This document shows, piece after piece, positions 57,901 through 64,000 of a stretch of DNA of 64,000 bases (the first letter of the stretch is position 1; each line of letters starts with the position of its first letter). Made by a program: the position numbers and the translations under genes. A model generated the notes under the pieces. The model worked only from the letters and a program-made list of their open reading frames with translations. It was not told the DNA's origin and ran no database searches. Source of the stretch: Aplectana chamaeleonis (Eukaryota; Nematoda; Chromadorea; Rhabditida; Cosmocercidae). The DNA lies in the NCBI GenBank assembly GCA_029168955.1, contig JAPDOI010000115.1, positions 1,686,001 through 1,750,000 of the forward strand, written 5' to 3'.

Positions 57901-60900
57901 AATGGGAGTGTGCAGGACGTCATATAAAGTGTGCAGGACCCTAATGGGAGTGTGCAGGACGTCATATAAAGTGTGCAGGACCCCAATGGAAGTGTGCAGG
58001 ACGTCATATAAAGTGTGCTGTACCCAAATAGGAGTGTGCAGGACGTCATAGAAATGGGCAGGACCCCAATGGAAGAGTGCAGGACGTCATATAAAGTGTG
58101 CAGGACGTCATATAAAATGTGCAGGACCCCATGGGAGTGTGAAGGACGTCATATAAAGTGTGCAGGACTCAAATGGGAGTGTGCAGGACGTCATATAAAG
58201 TGTGCAGGACCCCATGGGAGTGTGAAGGACGTCATAGAAAATGTGCAGGACCCTAATGGGAGTGTGCAGGACGTCATAGAAAATGAGCAGGACCCCAATG
58301 AGAGTGTGCAGGACGTCATAGAAAATGTTCAGGACCCCAATGGGAGTGTGCAGTACGTCATAGAAAATGGGCAGGACCCCAATGAGAGGGTGCAGGACTT
58401 CATATAAAGTGTGCAGGACCCCAATGAGAGTGTGCAGAACGTCATAGAAAATGTGCTGGACCCCAATGGGAGTGTGCAGGACCCCAATGGGAGTGTGTAG
58501 GACGTCGTGTAAAGTGTGCATTACCCCAGTGGCAGTGTGCAGGACGTCATATAAAGTGTGCAGGACTCAAATGGGAGTGGGCAGGACGTCATAGAAAATG
58601 TGCAGGACCCCATGGGAGTGTGTAGGACGTCATAAAAAGTGTGCAGGACTCAAATGGGAGTGGGCAGGACGTCATAGAAAATGTGCAGGACCCCATGGGA
58701 GTGTGTAGGACGTCATAAAAAGTGCGCGAGACTCAAATGGGAGTGGGCAGGACGTCATAGAAAATAAGCAGGATCCCAATGGGAGGGTGCAGGACTTCAC
58801 ATAATGTGTGCAGGACCCCAAGGGAGTGTGTAGGACGTCATAAAAAAGTGTGCAGGACTCAAATAGGAGTGTGCAGAACGTCATATAAAGTGTGCGGGAC
58901 CCTAATGGGAGTGTGCAGGACGTCATAGAAGATGTGCAGGACCCCAATGGGAGTGTGCAGGACGTCATAGAAGATGTGCAGGACCCCAATGGAAGAGTGC
59001 AGGACGTCATAGAAAACGTGCAGGATCCCAATGGGAGGGTGCAGGACTTCACATAATGTGTGCAGGACCCTAATGGGAGTGGGCAGGACGTCATAGAAAA
59101 TGTGCAGGACCCCAAGGGAGTGTGTAGGACGTCATAAAAAAGTGTGCAGGACTCAAATGGGAGTGTGCAGAACGTCACATAAAGTGTGCAGGACCCCATG
59201 GGAGTGTGTAGGACGTCATAAAAAGTGTGCAGGACTCAAATGGGAGTGGGCAGGACGTCATAGAAAATGTGCAGGACCCCATGGGAGTGTGTAGGACGCC
59301 ATAGAAAATGGGCAGGACCCCAATGGAAGTGTGCAGGACGTCATAGAAAATGTGCAGGACCCCATGGGAGTGTGTAGGACGCCATAGAAAATGTGCAGGA
59401 CCCCAATGGAAGTGTGCAGGACGTCATATAAAATGTGCTGTACCCAAATAGGAGTCTGCAGGACGCCATAGAAAATGGGCAGGACCCCAAGGGAGTGTGT
59501 AGGACGTCATAAAAAAGTGTGCAGGACTCAAATGGGAGTGTGCAGAACGTCACATAAAGTGTGCAGGACCCCATGGGAGTGTGTAGGACGTCATAAAAAG
59601 TGTGCAGGACTCAAATGGGAGTGGGCAGGACGTCATAGAAAATGTGCAGGACCCCATGGGAGTGTGTAGGACGTCATAAAAAGTGTGCAGGACTCAAATG
59701 GGAGTGGGCAGGACGTCATAGAAAATGTGCAGGACCCCATGGGAGTGTGTAGGACGCCATAGAAAATGTGCAGGACCCCAATGGAAGTGTGCAGGACGTC
59801 ATATAAAATGTGCTGTACCCAAATAGGAGTCTGCAGGACGCCATAGAAAATGGGCAGGACCCCAATGGAAGAGTGCAGGACGTCATATAAAGTGTGCAGG
59901 ACGTCATAGAAAATGTGCAGGACCCAATGGGAGTGTGAAGGACGTCATATAAAGTGTGCAGGACTCAAATGGGAGTATGCAGGACGTCATAGAAAGTGCG
60001 CAGGATCCCAACTGGAGTGTGCAGGACGTCATATTAAGTTTGCAGGATTCCAATGGAAGTGTGCAGGACGTCATAGAAAATGTGCAGGACCCTATTCGGA
60101 GTGTGCAGGATGTCTTAGAAGATGTTCAGGACCCCAATGGGAGTGCGCAGGATGTCTTAGAAGATGTTCAGGACCCCAATGGGAGTGTGCAGGACGTCAT
60201 AGGAAGTGTGCAGGACCCCAATGAGAGTGTGCAGGACGTCATAGAAAATAAGCAGGATCCCAATGGGAGGGTGCAGGACTTCACATAATGTGTGCAGGAC
60301 CCTAATGGGAGTGGGCAGGACGTCATAGAAAATGTGCAGGACCCCAAGGGAGTGTGTAGGACGTCATAAAAAGTGTGCAGGACTCAAATGGGAGTGGGCA
60401 GGACGTCATAGAAAATGTGCAGGACCCCATGGGAGTGTGTAGGACGCCATAGAAAATGGGCAGGACCCCAATGAGAGGGTGAAGGACGTCATATAAAGTG
60501 TGCAGGACCCTAATGGGAGTGTGCAGGACGTCATAGAAGATGTGCAGGACTCCAATGGGAGTGTGCAGGACGTCATATAAAGTGTGCTGGACCCAAATGG
60601 GAGTGTGCAGGACGTCATAGAAAGTATGCAGGACCCAAATGGTAGTGTGCAGAACGTCATAGAAAATGTGCAGGACCCAAATGGGAGTGTGCAGAACGTC
60701 ACATAAAGTGTGCAGGACGTCATATAACATGTGCAGGACCCCGATGGGAGTGGGCAGGACGTCATATAAAGTGTGCAGGACCCCAATGGGAGTGTGCAGG
60801 ACGTCATATAAAGTGTCCAGGACCCTAATGGGAGTGTGCAGGAAGTCATAGAAATTGTGCAGGACCCCAGTGGGAGTGTGCAGGGCGTCATAGAAAGTGT

Positions 60901-62354
60901 GCAGGACCCTAATCGGAGTGTGCGGGACGTCATAGAAAATGTGCAGGACCCTAGCGGAAGTGTGCAGGACGTCATATAAAATGTGCAGGACCCCAGCGGA
61001 AGTATGCAGGACGTCATAGAAAATGTGCAGGACCCCAAGGGAGTGTGTAGGACGTCATAAAAAAGTGTGCAGGACTCAAATGGGAGTGTGCAGGACGTCA
61101 TAGAAAATGTGCAGGACCCCATGGGAGTGTGTAGGACGTCATATAAAGTGTGCAGGACTCAAATGGGAGTGTGCAGGACGTCATATAAAGTGTGCAGGAC
61201 CCTAATGGGAGTGTGCAGGACGTCATAGAAGATGTGCAGGACTCCAATGGAAGTGTGCAGGACGTCATATAAAATGTGCAGGACCCTAATGGGGGTGTGC
61301 AGGACGTCATATAAAATGTGCAGAACGTGTGCAGGATGTCATATAAAGTGCGCAGAACCCCAATGGGAGTGTGCAGGACGTCATATAAAGTGTGCAGGAC
61401 CCAAATGGGAGTGTGCAGGACGTCATAGAAAATGTGCAGAACGTGTGCAGGATGTCATATAAAGTGCGCAGAACCCTATTGGGAGTGTGCAGGACGTCAT
61501 TCAAAATGTGCAGGACCCCAGTGGGAGTGTGCCGGACGTCACAAAAAGTGTGCAGGACCCCAATGGGAGTGTGCAGGACGTCATAGAAATTGTGCAGGAC
61601 CCAATGGGAGTGTGCAGGACGTCATATAAAGTGTGCAGGACTCAAATGGGAGTGGGCAGGACGTCATAGAAAATGTGCAGGACCCCATGGGAGTGTGCAG
61701 GACGTCATAAAAAGTGTGCAGGACTCCAATGGGAGTGTGCAGGACGTCATAGAAAGTGTGCAGGACCCCAGATGGAAGTGTGCAGGACGTCGTAGAAAGT
61801 GGGCAGGACCCCAATGGGAGTGTGCAGAACGTCATTGAAAATGTGCTGGACCCAAATGGGAGTGTGCAGGACGTCATAGAAAGTGTGCGGGACCCAAATG
61901 GTAGTGTGCAGAACGTCATAGAAAATGTGCAAGACCCAAATGGGAGTGTGCGGGACGTCACATAAAGCGTGCAGGACCCTAATGGGAGTGTGCAGGACGT
62001 CACATTAAGTGTGCAGGACCCCAATGGAAGTGTGCAGGACGTCATAAAAAGTGTGCAGGACTCAAATGGGAGTGTGCAGAACGTCATATAAAGTGTGCTG
62101 TACCCAAATAGGAGTGTGCAGGACGCCATAGAAAATGGGCAGGACCCCAATGAGAGGGTGCAGGACTTCATATAAAGTGTGCAGGACCCAGCGGAGGTGT
62201 GCAGGACCCCAGCGGGAGGTGTGCAGCACGTCATATAAAATGTGCAGGACCCTAATGGGAGTGTGCAGGACGTCATAGAAAATGTGCAGGACCCCATGGG
62301 AGTGTGCAGGACGTCATATAAAGTTTGCTGTACCCAAATAGGAGTGTGCAGGAC
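51955..62354. repeat. Satellite array II: about 248 units of a sister 42-bp repeat
   Basis: Units of the type GTGCAGGACGTCATAGAAAA + TGTGCAGGACCCCAATGGGA, again two 21-bp halves that both start GTGCAGGAC. Higher-order repetition is visible; for example, a block starting 'ccccatgggagtgtgaagg' recurs at 53185, 53457 and 53729 (272 bp, about 13 half-units). A marker variant 'gctgtacccaaataggag' recurs throughout. Open frames across it are repeats of 14 residues and are not called as genes. The right end meets an RTE-like LINE. Confidence 0.97.
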
Positions 62355-62395
62355 TTACTTACTTGACTTAATCGGTTGGCTTTCGCCTGACGCGG

Positions 62396-63838
62396 TCATT
62401 CCGCATCTTCACCGAGGTGTGCCGTCCTAGTAGTCAGCCGTGTCCATTTTTCACGGTCTTCAGCCACAATTTGAACACATTCCATCCAGCTGTCACTATT
62501 CCATTTCCTGCGAAACGAAACATCGCGCCTGAACTGTCTTTCGATGCCGAGTGACTTTAAATCCTCTTTAACCACATCCGTCCAGAACTTTCGCCTACGC
62601 CCAGGTGGCCGTTTCCAGACAGGATTTGGAAGCATTTTTAAAGCGTGTTGTACGAGACGATCCGGCGTTCTTCTTAGTATATGCCCGAGCAGTCGAAGTC
62701 GACTTTCCATTGCTGCTTGAGATGGCGTTAGGAGATGCTGGCACCTCCCTCGTGTCAAGCGTTGATGTACTGCGTCGATTTCCTTGTAAAGGTCTTCGTT
62801 ATGGCATACACGCGGCCAGAAATATCCAAGCAAACGCCTTAAAAGCTTCCTCTCCGTGCAATCCCACCTTTCCATCTGCGTTTTCGGTGCTGCCCACGTC
62901 TCCGATCCGTACATCATGATAGGGCGAATAGCGGATAGGTAGACGCGCAACTTGACTTCCTTCGCGATGGTGGTAGACCACAAACACTTGGTTAGAGAAT
63001 TGAATGCAGACGTAGCTTTCGCACATCGTTGTCGAATATCCGCTGCATAACTACCATCGTTCTTCAGCAAACAGCCCAAATAACAGAAATCGTCCACCAG
63101 TTCGATACGTTGTCCGTCCACACAAACTCCAGTTGAAGGCCTCTGAGAGACCCACATCTGCTTGCATTTGTCGGGACGAAGACGAAGTCCATAGGCTGCG
63201 GCATACTTCGAAACGAGGTTCACAATCCTTTGCAGTTTTGCGTTGTTTTCAGCGAATAACACAATGTCGTCGGCGTACTCCAGGTCGACAAGGGAGCGTC
63301 CTGATGGTGTTAGGATCACATCCGCAGGAAACTGTTCTGCAACTCTACGCATGATGTCATCAACGGCGAAGTTGAAAAGAAAAGGTCCTGCAACGGCTCC
63401 TTGCCTTACTCCTGTTTTCACCTCGAAAGCTGACGTAAATCCGACAGGTGTACGAACTGCTGCTGTTGTTCCTTTGTTCATGTCCTCGATTAACCGAACA
63501 TACTTTTCCGGGACTCCATCTGCTCGCAGAGCATTGAGCAATCGATCACGATGAGGAGAGTCGAACGCGGCTTCAAAGACCAAAAAAGCAAGCTGTAATG
63601 GCTTCGAAAACCGCTGCCACGATTCAATTACTCTTCTCACGACGAACACTTGGTCGATGGTCGATCTTCCAGGTCGAAAACCGGCTTGCTCATCTCTGGT
63701 CGTTCCTTCACGACGTTTGATAAGTCGCTCGAGAATGATACGTTCTAAAACCTTGTACATGACACGAAGTAGAGATTCCTCTGTAGTTCTTAGGATCCGT
63801 GACGGATAGCTTCTTGTGAAGAGGTACGATGATCGCAT
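62396..63838 (-). pseudogene. RTE-like reverse transcriptase, main frame, with lost motif A aspartate
   Basis: 480 codons: finger and palm blocks (E-Q-A-G-F-R-P-G-R-S-T near 50-60), motif A at residues 83-93, R-Q-G block near 145, Y-A-D-D at 188-191, then the thumb and an RTE-type C-terminal region with a G-R-R-R-K-F-W block and conserved tryptophans. Motif A reads F-L-V-F-E-A-A-F-D; other RTE proteins have Asp where V87 stands (codon GTC at 63580-63578), the metal-binding residue. With the frameshift upstream, this copy cannot be functional. Confidence 0.85.
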
Positions 63839-64000
63839 GTCTCCACGAATCGGGTATCCTTTCGCTCATCCATATGGCACGGATGGTGTTGGTCATTTCA
63901 CGAATCCCAGACGGAGGAAGAGCTTTCAGCATTTCAGCAGTGATGTTGTCATCTCCACCTGCCTTTCCATTCTTCATTTTCCGGACACAATCCAAAACTT
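63708..64000 (-). pseudogene. RTE-like reverse transcriptase, N-terminal part in another frame
   Basis: Open from the right edge. It contains K-M-K-N-G-K-A-G-G-D-D, the W-R/H block, I-I-V-P-L-H-K-K and K-N-Y-R-G-I-S, all typical of the start of the RTE reverse transcriptase. The frame is lost just after R-G-I-S (about 63776), where the sequence fits loss of two bases in a CT run. The protein then continues in the 62396-63838 frame. Confidence 0.8.

Larger units (their letters stand above)
62355..64000 (-). mobile_element. RTE-like non-LTR retrotransposon, 3' part, running off the right edge
   Basis: The 3' end is a short UTR and an (AAGT)n tail (62355-62368) directly against satellite array II. 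The endonuclease part would lie beyond 64000. A 3' tetranucleotide tail and a very short UTR are typical of RTE elements. The copy is inactive (frameshift, altered motif A). Confidence 0.85.

Noticed and set aside
51955..62354. CRISPR array
   Set aside because: Units are contiguous and all related, without unique spacers; there are no cas genes and the DNA is eukaryotic.

Overview
This is eukaryotic DNA, most probably from a nematode of the rhabditid/strongylid type. The only host gene is an ariadne-2-like RBR ubiquitin ligase split by introns. The mobile elements (CR1-like and RTE-like LINEs, a BEL/Pao-type Gag, a mariner relic, many fold-back MITEs) and two sequences close to the nematode SL1 spliced leader fit that placement. 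The exact species cannot be named from the sequence. Nothing resembles bacterial organisation, and most long open frames here are not genes.

Layout. 14-8415 (minus strand) holds the first four coding exons of the ariadne-2-like gene, which continues off the left edge. Its intron 2 contains a 5'-complete or nearly complete CR1-like LINE on the same strand, and intron 1 holds smaller repeats. Upstream of the start codon lie an E-box, a CRE and two CCAAT boxes, then a 152-bp MITE and a repeat module. That module runs into a 5.5-kb array of 42-bp repeats (10370-15832), followed by a 635-bp palindrome and a second 0.7-kb array (16668-17342).

17343-42372 is a graveyard of non-coding elements: further copies of the array-flanking module (19736-20300, 21213-21680), a second long palindrome (21864-22524), several TIR or fold-back elements, and a 3.4-kb fold-back-like element (35102-38514). 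The last has termini that carry short arrays of the same 42-bp repeat and encloses a palindromic mariner relic. 42373-48349 is an intact LTR insertion with a perfect 5-bp target duplication, 561/562-bp LTRs, a tRNA-type primer site and one long Gag frame but no pol. 51955-62354 is a 10.4-kb array of a sister 42-bp repeat. It ends at the 3' tail of an RTE-like LINE that runs off the right edge with a frameshift and a lost catalytic aspartate.

The most unusual theme is the 42-bp repeat, itself a dimer of 21-bp units. It makes up about a quarter of the window and occurs both as satellite arrays and as short internal or terminal repeats of dispersed elements. The same order (module, 42-bp repeats, long palindrome) is seen twice, which suggests that the satellite grew out of a transposable element. 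The huge open frames across the arrays are an arithmetic result of a 42-bp (14-codon) period.
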